A stretch of 64,000 nt of DNA from Ascaris suum (taxonomy: Eukaryota > Nematoda > Chromadorea > Rhabditida > Ascarididae). The stretch is taken from the NCBI GenBank assembly GCA_013433145.1, contig CM024170.1:1-64000 (forward strand), read 5' to 3'. The translations under genes and the position numbers were made by a program. Within the stretch, counting starts at the first letter, position 1. The number at the start of each line of letters is the position of its first letter. Below the pieces are notes generated by a model that saw nothing but the letters and a program-made list of their open reading frames with translations, was not told the DNA's origin and made no database searches. Positions 10,680-21,959 of the stretch are shown here, one piece after another.

Positions 10680-13380
10680 GTGGAAACTCATTTTAAGGGT
10701 ACCAACAATCAGACGAACAGACAGTTCAATCATGACTCAACTGAAGTAAAAGGACATCAAAAGAAGAGAACCTAGATGCAACAGGAAATAACGTCAACAA
10801 AAGAGTGCAGACTTTGTTGAAACTAGCGCGACAAAAGGACACAATTGTTGCACCATTTATGGGCTTATTCAGCGATCACCAAGTGTTCAGTAAAGAAAAA
10901 ATCCACGAGGATACTGAAGTGATTTTTTGGCGTTATAGCAAACACTATAACTGTTTAAACACATAAATATGGCGTACTTAGAGAAGTTTACGCCAAGACC
11001 TTAAGATACGTAAAACCAAAGGAGTGGACAAACCAAGGATTAAAACTTTCAAACCTATATTACATGTCTTATATGTTTTTTTCCTATGATAAAATCATAC
11101 GCTGCAAATGCACAATTATGTGCATGAATACATTTCAACTCGTGATCTACTGTAGCGAATCGACTGAATGTTGAAACGTGGAGATTCAGGCTCCCTAATA
11201 ATCGTTGTGTGTTCACCACTCTCGATCACAAAATAACAGACACTCGTTCGTTCTAGAGAAATGAATTCCCAGATTTATTTCTATTAATTTTACAGCAGTT
11301 AACTCATTGTTGTGGAACAATCAGCATTTAAATGTGCAATATAAATCACGTAAGATATTATGGACTAAAAGATATTCGTGACAATCCCACGCTAATCAGG
11401 CCAAAAGACCGCCGAAATAACCGAAAGTATTGACAACGGCTCATTGAAATGGTTTCCTCTGGAAAAGATTTTTTGAAAAAAAAATTCATTTTTGATAAAC
11501 ATCCAACTAGGTAAGGCAAAAACCACATGCAAAAAATGCTGTCTTTGCCGGCAGTTCATAACGAAGAAGGCTGGTGATTAAAAGGTCGAGGCCGCGAGGC
11601 CAGATATATCGTGAAAAAGTTGAGGATATAAGACCGTCCCTTATTGTGGAAAATATGCACCATATTTCATAGTCACGTCTTTTATGGCACTTGAAATGCG
11701 ATTTTTGCGATTTTGATGGCCATTAAGATGATGGGAGTTTCTTACTTTTGCTGCAATTTATTTTCACTTAGTGGGTAGGAATTAATAACTGGATCACAGT
11801 CCCCTCACAGTTACAAGAAAATTTCTAATCTACATATAGCCACAGACTTCAGGATAGGTGCTTCGTTGAGGATCGGATTTTGATCACATGGTCTTACAGT
11901 TGCGAGTTTTACCGAACTACTCCAAGTCCAAACAAACCCTTCCGGGTTTCGAATTTCACGTCATGATCTAGAAAAACTGACTTTGTAACGAACAATAAAA
12001 AAGACTATGCTCAAAATCTCAGGTCTAGGAGTATGGGGTAAATATGCCTCTGAAATTCCCCTCTTTATTCAGTTTCCATCGAAATTCGACTCTTCCTCAC
12101 CTTACCCCCCGTCTCCCCCCCCCCCCACCTATGTAAAAAGTTAGGACCCTGTTCCGGCAGTTATGCATGGGTTGAGATTTCCAAGCTCTTGTTTTGAAAA
12201 AAATTGAGAAAACAAGCCTTCTCAAACCGTAACATTATTACCGCATTGTCACATTCTTTGTTAGTTGCCAGAAATGGTTAAAAATAATGACGAATTAGCT
12301 GATTATCTGGATATATATGAAAACTATGACGGTTAATTCGGTTGTCACCGATTAAAGAAAGAGGCATTTTTCACCACTGCAAATAAATTTTTCGAATTTG
12401 GAAAATTTTTCGGGATCAGCGAAAACCCTCAATGGTTCGCCATTAAAACTTCCCTTACTATCAAAATTCTATCTAAATGAAACGATAATCAAAAACGGTA
12501 TGATCTATGCAATACCCGTAGGACAGGGGAAGGGAGGCACGTTTTCCAAAACTACTTTAACAGAAATTTTGAGCAGGCTTCGCCATCACGCTCATTAAAT
12601 CAACGAGTTTCATGAATGGCCAACAGGCCAACAGATGAAAAAATGTACGCCGCAACGCAATAAAATTTTTATTGATCCGACCGAATTCAACAAGCAAGCT
12701 GTCTACAAAAGTCCCGCTTTACGAAGCCCAACCAAACTTAAACGCAATTTGAACGGTAGCAAAACTCATGCAGATCATTTGGAGCTTAAGCTGCTTGTAG
12801 CTCCTTCCAGAATTCATGGACAAATTTTGCATAGGCGATGATCTCACGATGCATATCTACCAACTTTTACGGATTTTCGAACTGAAACTATTAGAAATGA
12901 AAGCATAAGCACACAGAAATACCAAAAGATGGCACCGCAATATCAGGAACCAAGAGAATCAAGACCTCAGCAGAAATTTTTGCATAGGTTTCCATAAAGG
13001 GTGCTCTAGATTTTCCTAGAATTGGCTCATATCGCTTTCATAACTTTTTTTCATTACGAAGCAATCCAATATTCTTTGGAGACGCCTCCTATGATGCTTA
13101 GCTCAGTCTAAGCATAGTCACTATTGTAACTAGACGATATCAAACAATGAGATGGCGCGTTATTACAAAAATTTGAAAATTAAACCAAAGTGATAAAGCG
13201 CAGCACCACTGCTGACACGATACGGGCTTTGCAATCTCGTTCATCATACCTGAATTGCCAAAAAACATTGAAATACGCGTCATACAAGGCGCACATTTTT
13301 AACCGGACCGAATGGCCGCGTAAATCTTTAGATGATCAACTTTCACGATCCAACCAGACGCACAATGGACGCGACTTTTA
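10680..13380. other. AT-rich stretch with only weak ORFs
   Basis: No exon with two good splice sites was found. It holds a C12 tract (12115-12126). Plus-strand frames of 60-70 codons at 12398, 12635 and 13190 are lysine-rich and could be remnants of a decayed mobile element, but no family motif is visible. Confidence 0.35.
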
Positions 13381-13381
13381 A

Positions 13382-14014
13382 TTACTTCTTAATGTCTCTG
13401 TCTCGGACAAGTTCAACGTGAGGGTTGGCACAGATGCCCAACCTATTGGTATAGCCAAAAGACGTCAGATTCTGCAACTCCAACTTCGCAGATCCCCGGC
13501 TGCAGCTACTGGATGGACATATATGTGTGTATGCAAATAAGCAAACGCACTGAACGACGTCATCGTAACATGCCTTGTTAGTGCAACCTTGCAAATGCGC
13601 ACACAAATGATTGATTGAAATTACCGCCGCAGAAGCGAAGAGATACTAAAAGAAAGCATGAACGTCTGATGATGACAGATTGTTGTAATTGGTGGACAAA
13701 CCAGAAGGAAGCCGTTGGCAACATGCGAAATAATAAATAGAGGTGTAGTAGGATGATAACGCAAAATAACATCTGATAGTGCCTGCGTAACAGCAGGCAA
13801 TTCAGTAACATACACAAAGCACTGACTGTCGTGATTTCACTCTTCTGAAAATAGCACCGATGCTTCATTGATGCGAATTTTCCGCAACTGCATCAAGAAC
13901 ACCTTAAACAAAGTCGAGCAGATCATAAAAATGCCGCAAGAGGCGGGTTTAGCAATCAAGACGACATGTTGCCCTTGAAATTTGCTTCGCGAAATGGTGG
14001 CGGAAATATGGGAT
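13382..14014 (-). CDS. Multi-exon gene segment, probable membrane protein
   Basis: Exons on the minus strand: 13903-14014 (acceptor CTCCATTAG, donor AAG|GTGTTC, 37 codons, including HVVLIAKPASCGIFMICSTL), then a canonical 58-nt intron ending ATTTTCAG, then an exon from 13844 downward in phase (KSEITTVSALCMLLNCLLLR). A last exon 13382-13508 follows an acceptor CCATCCAG and ends in TAA (41 codons, with FGYTNRLGICANPHVELVRD). Hydrophobic runs in the first two exons suggest transmembrane segments. From 13825 a second frame (VYVTELPAVTQALSDVI) is also open, so the 3' part of the middle exon is unsettled. The join of middle to last exon was not phase-proven. Family unknown. Confidence 0.45.
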
Positions 14015-14107
14015 CTAATGGAGACCTAACTACTGCAGCAAGATTAAGATGAACTCAGAAAGCGAGCACTCTCCTATATCACACAGCTTCCACGAACATC
14101 ACCTTCT

Positions 14108-14617
14108 ATGCTTTTTTTACTTCAACTTCCACAAAAAACGCATCATCGTGATAACGGATGCTCGTGCATATGTGTATATGTGTGCAACTGCTTATTTCGC
14201 TTGGTAGTTTCGATTCGCCGGCCATCAACAGTGGAATTTCTTGAACGCAGTCTACATCACAACAATCTCACATATCGAATTTCCTCCCAATTCCTCAGTT
14301 TTCTTTTTGAAATGCCTTCGGAAGTAACCAGGGAATTTCTCTTAAAAAGGACTTACTTGAACTGTCTGAAACTTCCTATCTCCTTCTCTCCTCACCTCTC
14401 CCGCCCCACCCCTATTGACGCACAGTGGATGATGCGCCACGTCAAAAAAATGCATGAATGCGCATTGAACGACGATGCGAGGCTGCCAACGCACACAAAT
14501 ATACCCGCCATCGCATTTCTCTCTCATCAACCTTCTTTCTTTCAAACTTGCCTCTTGTTCAACAGCGCTCTCTCGCTCTTTCTTCTTGCCTCGTCCAAAT
14601 TATTTTGCAGTGTGTAA
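14108..14617 (+). CDS. 169-codon ORF, the longest outside repeats
   Basis: A single plus-strand frame from ATG to TAA. The N-terminus contains a Cys-rich hydrophobic stretch and the middle has MPSEVTREFLLKRTYLNCLK and MMRHVKKMHECALNDDARLP. A polypyrimidine acceptor ending GACGCACAG lies inside it, so part may be an exon rather than the whole being one ORF. The serine/leucine-rich end looks like translated CT-rich DNA. No family recognised. Confidence 0.33.
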   Translation: MLFLLQLPQKTHHRDNGCSCICVYVCNCLFRLVVSIRRPSTVEFLERSLHHNNLTYRISSQFLSFLFEMPSEVTREFLLKRTYLNCLKLPISFSPHLSRPTPIDAQWMMRHVKKMHECALNDDARLPTHTNIPAIAFLSHQPSFFQTCLLFNSALSLFLLASSKLFCSV

Positions 14618-14809
14618 GTGGAACTGTCTGAGTCTTTCCACCGTCACAAAGTTCTACTACAAAAACTCGTCATATATTCGCTCTCAGCAGAATCCTGTAT
14701 TTTCCATAGTTATTCCTTCCCTCCTTTCCATTCTCACCCTGTTTATTTCAATTTTTTATCGCCATTAAAAATTACTACTATAAGGCCCATTATGGCAACA
14801 TCTATCTAA

Positions 14810-16000
14810 GTGTATGCATGAATGTTCGTCTGCTTCGTAGTTTCATTTGAGAACGGCGGAAGTCAGAGGAAAGTTTTTGGCCATGATTTGGGAGCATACG
14901 AACTTTGGTGGCTAAAACATATACCTCGGTTGAATTCTTCTACTGTTTTTCTCACTGATTCATCTGTCACATTTGAATAGCGAAATAGGTATCTGAAGCG
15001 GAAAGAAGCTTATATTTTTAGCAAATCAACCAAAAATCATTTCCTTTTTAGTGCAATCATGCGAGCGATCGGATTAATAAATTTTGATCAAATCTATTAT
15101 TTTTTCATAACTTATGAAAACGGTTGCTTATGTTAGCAGAACATTAAATCGCGCATCCGGTCAGTTTCTCTAGCATGCATTCCCACTTATTTTCTGCTAG
15201 CAAACGGTCCTATTTGCCTTTCATATGTACGTTTATGTTGTGTAATTCGTTCACGATTAGATCGCATATTATCTGACTTTCTTAATATTTCACGCTTTTG
15301 ACACTCCCTTCCAAAGTTCCCCTCCCCTAAAATTTCCATAGTATACATCATACCTATTTTTGTTGGAGTTAGGGGCATTCTTAGAGGAAGGGCAAAAGAG
15401 TAAAAAGGAAAACGCTTCATGAAGCGCCACATTCTAAACCTGTTTTTGTTGCGATTAATCATCTCTATGCCGGTTAGGGGAGCTCAAAGATGACGTCACA
15501 TTTGCACATTATGAACCAATCGGATATAAATAAAGTAGGAAATGGGATTGTGCGTATTCATATTACGGCTAAATGGAACAGCCGGCTTCACAAATATACT
15601 GAAATAATTCAACGTCTGATATTCCATCTCCAGCTTGAACTTAACGCCTGAAAAGGGCGCTTTCATGTATAATAAATTGATTGCAGAAACTTGATCAAGA
15701 AAAATTCGTTTTTGTGCTAACATTCATCCAGTAAAAAGGGAACTTGATTTGTAAAATCTAAGACGTATTTTTGTGCGAATATTTCGTATGGAATGTGACA
15801 AAAGTGCAACGAATTTAGAAAAGGCAAGTAGATAGACAACTATGTAGACGGAACCACAACCTCACTATAATGCGCCTATAAAAAAATGAATTTACGCATA
15901 TGCATAAAAATAAATCTTTGTTCATGGATTCATAAGAACGGTTTGATTTTGCAAGTGAAAGTTTTTATTCGGTATACTTGCATTACTTATGAGTGTTTGT
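14810..16000. other. No convincing gene
   Basis: AT-rich DNA. A minus-strand frame at 15187-15462 and a very short GT-bounded segment near 15350 (NAPNSNKNR) are the only ORF-like items, and both are weak. Confidence 0.4.
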
Positions 16001-16041
16001 AACTTCGGCAGCTGTGATTGGCAGATTGGCACTCCGATAAC

Positions 16042-16077
16042 CACACCTACCGAAGTTATCTAACTTCGGTAGGTGTG
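16042..16077. repeat. Perfect 17-bp palindrome with 2-nt loop
   Basis: CACACCTACCGAAGTTA (16042-16058) is followed after TC by its exact reverse complement (16061-16077). A diverged direct copy of the right arm, TAACTTCGGCAGCTGTGATT, lies at 16000-16019, so the motif occurs three times within 81 bp. It could be a fold-back element end or simply a slippage-born inverted duplication. No open frame overlaps it. Confidence 0.9.
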
Positions 16078-16105
16078 ATTCAATAAAACACGCTCAACAA
16101 AGCAT

Positions 16106-16342
16106 TCATATTTTAACAAAACAAATCGCACTTAAGTTTCCTACAAAGAAAAAGATTTTTTGATGCGCCCCAGCAATGTTGTATTTGCAAGGTTGGTGCA
16201 TGTGTATCGTTGTGTCCGACAGCTTCAGTTCACAAGCCAATGAAGCAACGGCAAGGAAACTTGGATGGATATAGTCAACACCATAAGCTGATCTTATTTC
16301 TAATTTCAAGTTCATCCTTCCAAATCCAGCAGTAACGGACAT
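16106..16342 (-). CDS. Candidate exon/ORF, unknown protein
   Basis: The minus-strand frame contains MNLKLEIRSAYGVDYIHPSF and LACELKLSDTTIHMHQPCKY, with convincing amino-acid balance and higher GC than its neighbours. A donor-like GTAGGA occurs after the AHQKIFFF part, suggesting that the exon ends near 16144; an upstream acceptor is weak. Family not recognised. Confidence 0.4.
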   Translation of the reverse strand: MSVTAGFGRMNLKLEIRSAYGVDYIHPSFLAVASLACELKLSDTTIHMHQPCKYNIAGAHQKIFFFVGNLSAICFVKI

Positions 16343-16752
16343 TTCACGAGTTTATTACAGGTGAATGGATCACTCTTATTGCCTGAAAGATTCGAAAGAC
16401 AAATATTTTCTCGAACATTGCTATAATAACATTCGGTTCAGTTGGAATATAATATGCATTAATATGTTGTGTTTCATTAATTTCTGGCATAAACTCTCAC
16501 TTCTTCCGGCATATGCGATCTAGTCAACGTAAAATAAATGTAAACTTCAAGCGCATTTACGTATTTACAACCTTATAAATCCATCTGAAATTGAAGGATC
16601 AAATTGGAAATTGTATATATCTATATAAGTATACAAATAACATCAACGTTAGTATAATAAAAATTGACAAGAGAACATGAATGTCGTGTCACGTGAACGA
16701 TTTTTCAAAAAATAAAAAATAAATCGATTCAATCGCCAACGAATTTTTCCAG

Positions 16753-17014
16753 ACAAGAACGAAATCGTTTTGATTTGCCGTTGCTTTTAGCAATTTTATG
16801 TGAATCGGCTGAACAGGTAGAAGACTGGATTTTCATGCCAATATTCAACCTCTTCGCAAACGTGGGAAATTATTCCCATCTGTGCGGGATCAGCTGCTAT
16901 CTATCCAAGAAGCGAAAGCATGTCGCCATACCTGCGTTGTCACGAAAAGAACTCGCACAGTCGCAGCATGAAGACCAATCTATATATCTACACAGTGACG
17001 CGATCTGGCTATAA
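16753..17014 (+). CDS. Terminal exon, 86 codons, unknown protein
   Basis: The excellent acceptor GAATTTTTCCAG (1 nt into a codon) opens 86 codons ending in TAA. It includes FDLPLLLAILCESAEQVEDW, then NLFANVGNYSHLCGISCYLS, then a basic and acidic tail (KKRKHVAIPALSRKELAQSQ). Leu-rich helix followed by Cys residues suggests a folded helical protein. An internal donor CAG|GTAGAA gives an alternative shorter exon. No AATAAA follows within about 50 nt. Family unknown. Confidence 0.52.
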
Positions 17015-17316
17015 TGCGCTTTACTAGTGGAAGCTTATAAAGGTGCAAAGAAGCACATTTCAGAAGCCAGCTTGCACGAGTGGTCGGTTTTTCTAAGGGA
17101 ACGATAATCGTACCGTTGTTATTAGAAACTAATTGCTACTCCTGATTTGCACAACCACCAGATTCACAGCAAAACGAATTATTCCTACTAGAACTTGTAA
17201 AACTGCTTGATCGATTTACCGGAAACGCAAAAGACGCATATCGTGCCAAAGCCTCCGGTTGGCTTACCTATTCATATTAGACAGCAAAATTAAAAAATGT
17301 CGATCAAGGAAGATAC

Positions 17317-17577
17317 CTCGTGCCCGAACTGCTTGCAATGAACAGATGTAGAGTAAATGAGAGCGATAAGGAACGTTGACTGAGGGCTGTTGAGACGGAC
17401 GATGAAGGAAGCGAAATAAGTAGTAACGAAGTGTTTTGATGGAATGTAGTGAGGAAACATTGTGACAAGACGAAGCGATAGTAAAATTGAGCGATTAAAG
17501 AAGTTTGCGAGTTCGAAAAGGCCGCCGATTTGATAACCGACGGTAAGACTGGCTCGTGCGCGATGATGGGGGTCTCG
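17317..17577 (-). CDS. Candidate long exon, Ser/Leu-rich
   Basis: Acceptor ATCCACTATAG and donor CGAG|GTATCT bound 261 nt that stay open (1 nt, 86 codons, 2 nt). The beginning, ETPIIAHEPVLPSVIKSAAF, is GC-rich and protein-like; the later part is Ser/Leu-rich. An internal acceptor (GTCTCAACAG) would give a shorter exon 17317-17386 reading PSVNVPYRSHLLYICSLQAV in another frame. The two models exclude each other. Confidence 0.4.
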
Positions 17578-17650
17578 CTATAGTGGATGAGATTTGTGCT
17601 CTTCTTGGATTTTTCCACGCCTGGACAATCTCCCAGAAGTTGTGCTCGAA

Positions 17651-17809
17651 ATGAGCCTTTCATTTTGCATAGTCTTGTTGTTTTTTCTTTTTCTGCTCGC
17701 AGTGGAAACAAGAATTGCCAGAATCTGTAACGTTGATGCAGAGGTGCTTGGGTGCGAAGAAATCAAGAGAGGACATGAGAGTTGCAACGATTGTTCACTA
17801 GCGAAGTAA
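17651..17809 (+). CDS. Possible small secreted Cys-rich peptide (52 aa)
   Basis: ATG at 17651. The first ~18 residues (MSLSFCIVLLFFLFLLAV) form a typical signal-peptide core. The remaining ~34 residues carry four cysteines spread over the chain (one near RICNVD, one near LGCEE, then ESCNDC). Single exon, TAA at 17807. Nematodes secrete many short Cys-rich peptides, but no family pattern was matched, and a 146-codon frame is open on the opposite strand. Function is not assigned. Confidence 0.3.
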   Translation: MSLSFCIVLLFFLFLLAVETRIARICNVDAEVLGCEEIKRGHESCNDCSLAK

Positions 17810-18019
17810 ATTAGGAAATGGCAAAGGAAAGTAGCACGGTATTCGCTCTTTGTATTTTTTGTGTAGCGAAATGTGTGTGCATACGGCTGACAGTGTCCTA
17901 AAACTGTGGGTTTTGATTTAAGACATTTCAATCGAAAACATTCTAGATGTTCTAAGGACAGATCAAAATATTGATGTTTGAGAGCTGAACAACGAGCATT
18001 TAACTGGAGTTTACCCAAC

Positions 18020-18390
18020 TTGGTAGATCACCTGCTAACGGCATAAAAAACCTATACTTCTGTCGTATTTGAAGTCACAGGGTCTTATCGATGACACCCA
18101 TTCACCCACATAAAAAATACCACCGTTCAAATGTTTGATGCCAAAACTTCTCCAATTAAGTGTCAACGCGAATCTTCATAGTCAAAAACATCGACTATGT
18201 TATCATGTGCTCCAATATCATAGTGCAAAGTCGCGTATATGGTAAATGACAGACAGGTTAACAATGAAGAACTGATATGGTCATAGTGTTCGAAATACCA
18301 CGGAAAATATAGATACAACACTCAAACTGTAAGACGCTTCCGTGTCAACGTGACAGGCATAACAGGAAATTGCTTGATTTCCGGCATGTG
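18020..18390. other. Nothing recognised
   Basis: Unique-looking AT-rich sequence without splice-bounded frames or repeats. Confidence 0.4.
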
Positions 18391-18399
18391 AGTGCAATA

Positions 18400-18715
18400 T
18401 GCTAATTATTTGCAATCGTTACTGTCACATACCACGACTATTTATTATTATTTGGGATTACTTGCTGTTCATTCTTATCACTTACTATTATAATTTCCCA
18501 TTGTTACTCTTCGTCATTACTATCATCATCATTATTTCTCATTATTGTTGCTTACAGATATTTAATTTCATTATTATTTGTTACTATTTATCATCATTCA
18601 TTACTAATATCTATTGTTTATTATTCATTTATTACCAACATTACTAATATTGTTATTACTGTTAACGTTGCTATTACTATCACCATCACTATTATTATAA
18701 AGAAATAATCGCTCT
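18400..18715 (+). repeat. Degenerate TTATTACTAT-type low-complexity tract
   Basis: A loose TTA/TTACTA/ATTATC repeat. On the minus strand it resembles the AATAATAA-type array at 36.1-36.8 kb, so it is probably the same simple-repeat family in opposite orientation. The 82-codon frame across it is a product of the repeat. Confidence 0.8.
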
Positions 18716-18719
18716 ACAT

Positions 18720-20160
18720 TTGTCGTTAATGGAACTCGTAATTTATAAGTCAACTAATTTCCCATAATACCAGTAATTTGTGATCGGCCATTCTACATAC
18801 TTCTATGCCTATCCACACATATAGAAAACGTTAAGTTTGGAACAGATTTTTAAAAAATCGTTAAAAGAACCATGAGGAGGTGAGAGTGGGAGCCAACTGG
18901 ATTCTCCCAACTCTTTTAAGGGTTCAACACTCTCACGAAACAATGATCATTTCAGCTTCGGTGTTAAAGCCAGTCCTGGATAACAGGAAAAGCGTTAAAT
19001 ACATAATAGTTTATGTGATCGTAGAGAATATTCTAACGCTTTTTAAAAAAAAGTACTTCACTCGTAAAGATTAAAAACAACAATTAAAACTATAGCTTCC
19101 TTAAGGTGACGTAGCGAAAATACTCTAAAACTCATTTAATTATATTGATATAGATATAATTCGCCTTTAAATCTTGAGCTAAATCCGTTGGAAATTAAAT
19201 TTTGGCAAATTGTGAAAGAAATACAACAGAGAAACTTTGATCAGTAAATATTCCATTTAATTAAATGCATCACTCTACGTGTAGCGATTATCTCTCCTTA
19301 TGATTAAGAAAACCCAAAAAAAAAAAATCCAAGTCTTGAAAACACAAATGGATGAAAAAATTAACTATTAATGATTATGGATAGAAGCCGAGTTACAACA
19401 AAAAAATATTTTAAAAGATATTTACGACATCTTTCGGTCGTGTACGGATTGAACTCTTTTCCGACGAAGTCCCATCGGTTAAGGGCTAATGTTATTGCGA
19501 AGACATATGCTTTTTTTTCTGAAATCAGCCACCTACGAGGGGGCTAATAACTTTTCGACCCCTATCTTTTCTTAGATTGAGTCAATTATCACAGCCCTTT
19601 ACGTTTACTCACATTTTCTTTCGAGCATATTTGAAAAAAAAACACATTTGAGTATGCTTGTTAAGAAAGCCTACGTGCTTTCAATATCACTGAAGCTACA
19701 ATGAAGAATATTTGTTCCTTTCATCGTAGAGAGCGGATGAATTGCAATATTTGTTAGAAACAATTCATAATATATGCAAATTAGTTAAAAAATAAACGTT
19801 TAATCTATGAAAACGAGATCGGTTTATTAAAGACGCTGAACTGTTTATCCGGATAGACTTTTTATTGAACATGACGTGGTACGAGAAAAGAACTGCCCAC
19901 CAACAAATTACAAAGTGATGAGCACAACACTGACAAGATGAAAAAAAAAAAACAAAAAATTCGTTGCCGTTTTGCAGTGTTCCGGGCAACGATTTATTTG
20001 TACGCTATTATTGCTATAAACGATATTCAGTCAGCATAAAAAATTCGTGCAGTGATCTGCAATTGGGAGCAAAGGTTGCCTTGATACGCTTCTTTCTTTT
20101 CGAAAAAAGCTCTCATATACTTCGATGGACTTTCTCAGATATTAAACGCTATGCTGATTA
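18720..20160. other. AT-rich, no convincing gene
   Basis: Contains a short stem-loop around 18880-18935 (GTGAGAGTG paired with CACTCTCAC, inner GGGAG/CTCCC) and several A-runs. No splice-bounded exon was seen. Confidence 0.35.
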
Positions 20161-20172
20161 AAGGCAGCTAAC

Positions 20173-20310
20173 CACTTTCGCGTTGGCGAATGACTCCTTG
20201 CGAGCGATCGCATCGGCGGTGAATTTCCGTGACGGTGGTTTCGAGTCATACGCTTCCAGTGAACCGAAAACTTTGACCGATGCGTCCCACATGCGACATC
20301 CCTCCACGTA
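20173..20310 (-). CDS. GC-rich exon, strand uncertain
   Basis: On the minus strand an excellent acceptor (AAAATTTCAG) opens 46 codons, phase 0 to 0, starting YVEGCRMWDASVKVFGSLEA and ending near a poor GTTAGC donor. On the plus strand the same bases also read through (LTTFALANDSLRAIASAVNF), with a usable GTGAAT donor. Both frames have high GC3. The minus reading has more purine-first codons and the better acceptor, but the next exon to the right (20367) is clearly plus-strand, so a minus exon here would mean overlapping genes. Family unknown. Confidence 0.45.
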
Positions 20311-20366
20311 CTGAAATTTTAGTTTTATTGTGAAATATTCCACATTTATTTATTAATTTATTGCAG

Positions 20367-20675
20367 AAACCAAAAACAATTCGTGCAAAGTCATTGCTAT
20401 TTGGAAGGGACAGTGGTGAGATGGCATATAGGAACCATCGAATACAAAGTGAAGATTCCACCGCTCGAATTATCCCAAACGATCGGTAAGTTCAATTATC
20501 GGTCACACACCTTACATGATTCAAAAGCCCTATTTCCAATTAAACTACAATTGGACCAATTCCATAAAGCTTGTTTTCTCGGCTCCGCACTTGCAATATT
20601 TCGTCAAACAGCATGAAGGTGGAGGGAGAGATTACGGAACATCAAATCACAGACAACATCTACAGCTTATTGTAA
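20367..20675 (+). CDS. Two-exon 3' end of an unknown gene
   Basis: Exon 20367-20485 has a perfect acceptor (AATTTATTGCAG) and donor (CG|GTAAGTTC). It gives 39 codons plus 2 nt, including KSLLFGRDSGEMAYRNHRIQ and ARIIPND. A 126-nt intron leads to the acceptor CGTCAAACAG; the exon from 20612 continues in phase as MKVEGEITEHQITDNIYSLL and stops at 20673. Phase agreement makes the pair convincing. A second frame in the first exon is open but stops at once after the join. Polar, unrecognised. Confidence 0.58.
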
Positions 20676-21319
20676 ACAGCAAAAAACCGCCCAAAAAATA
20701 CGTGTTATGGCGCAGCAATATATCAGATACGATAACCTTTGAAGACAAGTGCTTTATATATTTCATATTTGTTACCGCTATCGCATAATCAAACTTTTTG
20801 CACCTTAGCAAAGGAAGGGCAAATGCCAACTATAATACGCGAAAGAAAAACGACAACAAAAAAATTTTGAAATTACTCGATGACAATCTCTCTTAAAGAC
20901 CTTATACTATCAGATGGTTTTTTTCGACGAAAACATATTGGAATTTCGAATGTAAAATTTATATTTATTAAGAAAATTTCATCTTCATAGAAATTTTTTA
21001 AAGTTTTCCTCAAAAACATAAATTATTGTGCTATTATTTGTCAAATTGCATGCAATCTTCTAGTTAACACAAAAAAAGAAAATAACGATCATCAGGATGC
21101 GGTTGGTATTGAACGGAAGTTTTCAATCTATAAAGTGGATGCTCTTCTAATTTTGCATATATAATATTTTATGCATTACGTCCTCTCATAAGAAATATAA
21201 CATTTCGATCGATAACGGCAAACAAATCTTAATTGTTCCATTTCTTCGCCTAATTCAAAGCCCTAACGCATAACCACTATCGAAAGCACTCCTCTCGTAA
21301 GCATCCCATTGCTAAAACT

Positions 21320-21505
21320 ATGGCATTATATGAATGTGAATTACAATCGTTTTTGCCAGGGAATAATTCCACCTACATTCGCACAGCTTCAAAATCACAT
21401 AAGCAAGCATCCCTTCCTCATGAGAATAAGAGTGGCTCTTCGATGGAACTATGTGTCTCCAGCACTCAATTAACGGAGGCTAAAGGCCAGTTCATATCTT
21501 CCTAG
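21320..21505 (+). CDS. 61-aa ORF, polar, unknown
   Basis: ATG to TAG, 61 codons, starting MALYECELQSFLPGNNSTYI and ending TQLTEAKGQFISS. It is Ser/Lys/Glu-rich with strong purine-first codon use. No hydrophobic segment. It may be a single-exon small gene or the start exon of a larger one; no donor was chosen. It lies about 350 bp upstream of the BTB-like exon on the same strand. Confidence 0.38.
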   Translation: MALYECELQSFLPGNNSTYIRTASKSHKQASLPHENKSGSSMELCVSSTQLTEAKGQFISS

Positions 21506-21852
21506 CATCAAATCGGCATCCCTCTTGTTGCCAAAACTGCCCGTTCTCTATCATTCTCCTATCGTTCCCTCCTTCGTCCTATTACTTCAATGCGCAGCTG
21601 AAAGCATGAACATAAAGTTTGTCGTTGAAAAACAGATCACTGAGAGCTCAAAATACAAGCTCCGCAGAGCTCAGAAGTCAGCATAGAAAACGATAGCAAA
21701 ATTCTGCAAACTCTTGCATAAATTTTGCAAAAGCGAAGAATCCTCAAAAGTATAGAGCAGGAGGCGTTTGCTCTCCTTATCGATAAAAGAAACTTAGGAT
21801 GATCAGTACACTCGAGCCCTCATTCAACTGGAATCATTGTTCTTCCTCTCAG

Positions 21853-21954
21853 TGCATCAGTCGCATTCATAAATATGTATTGGCAGCAGCTGCTGAATAC
21901 TTCCAGCGAATGTGTGAGAAAAGTTTTCTCGAGATCCGATCTGACAATAAATAA
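21853..21954 (+). CDS. BTB/POZ-like domain exon
   Basis: The acceptor TTCCTCTCAG opens 33 codons with IHKYVLAAAAEYFQRMCEKS. BTB/POZ domains carry H(R/K)xVLAAxSxYFxxMF followed by FxEx at this place, so the match covers the B1-A2 region of the fold. BTB proteins often act as Cullin-3 adaptors or transcription regulators. The frame ends in TAA at 21952, and the AATAAA at 21946-21951 overlaps the last codons. Either the protein stops soon after the motif or the true exon ends at an internal GT donor. The 5' half of the domain was not found. Confidence 0.5.
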   Translation, partial: CISRIHKYVLAAAAEYFQRMCEKSFLEIRSDNK

Positions 21955-21959
21955 TTTTC

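Noticed and set aside
15187..15462. LGEGNFG, resembling a kinase glycine loop, in a minus-strand frame
   Set aside because: No other kinase subdomain follows, no splice sites, AT-rich composition; coincidence.
17578..18018. 146-codon minus-strand ORF
   Set aside because: No splice sites, no motif; length is near the chance maximum for this much AT-rich DNA and it overlaps a better plus-strand candidate.
20367..20485. RIIPND-type text resembling the N-terminus of P4-ATPases
   Set aside because: The next in-phase exon stops after 20 codons and shows no P4-ATPase motif.
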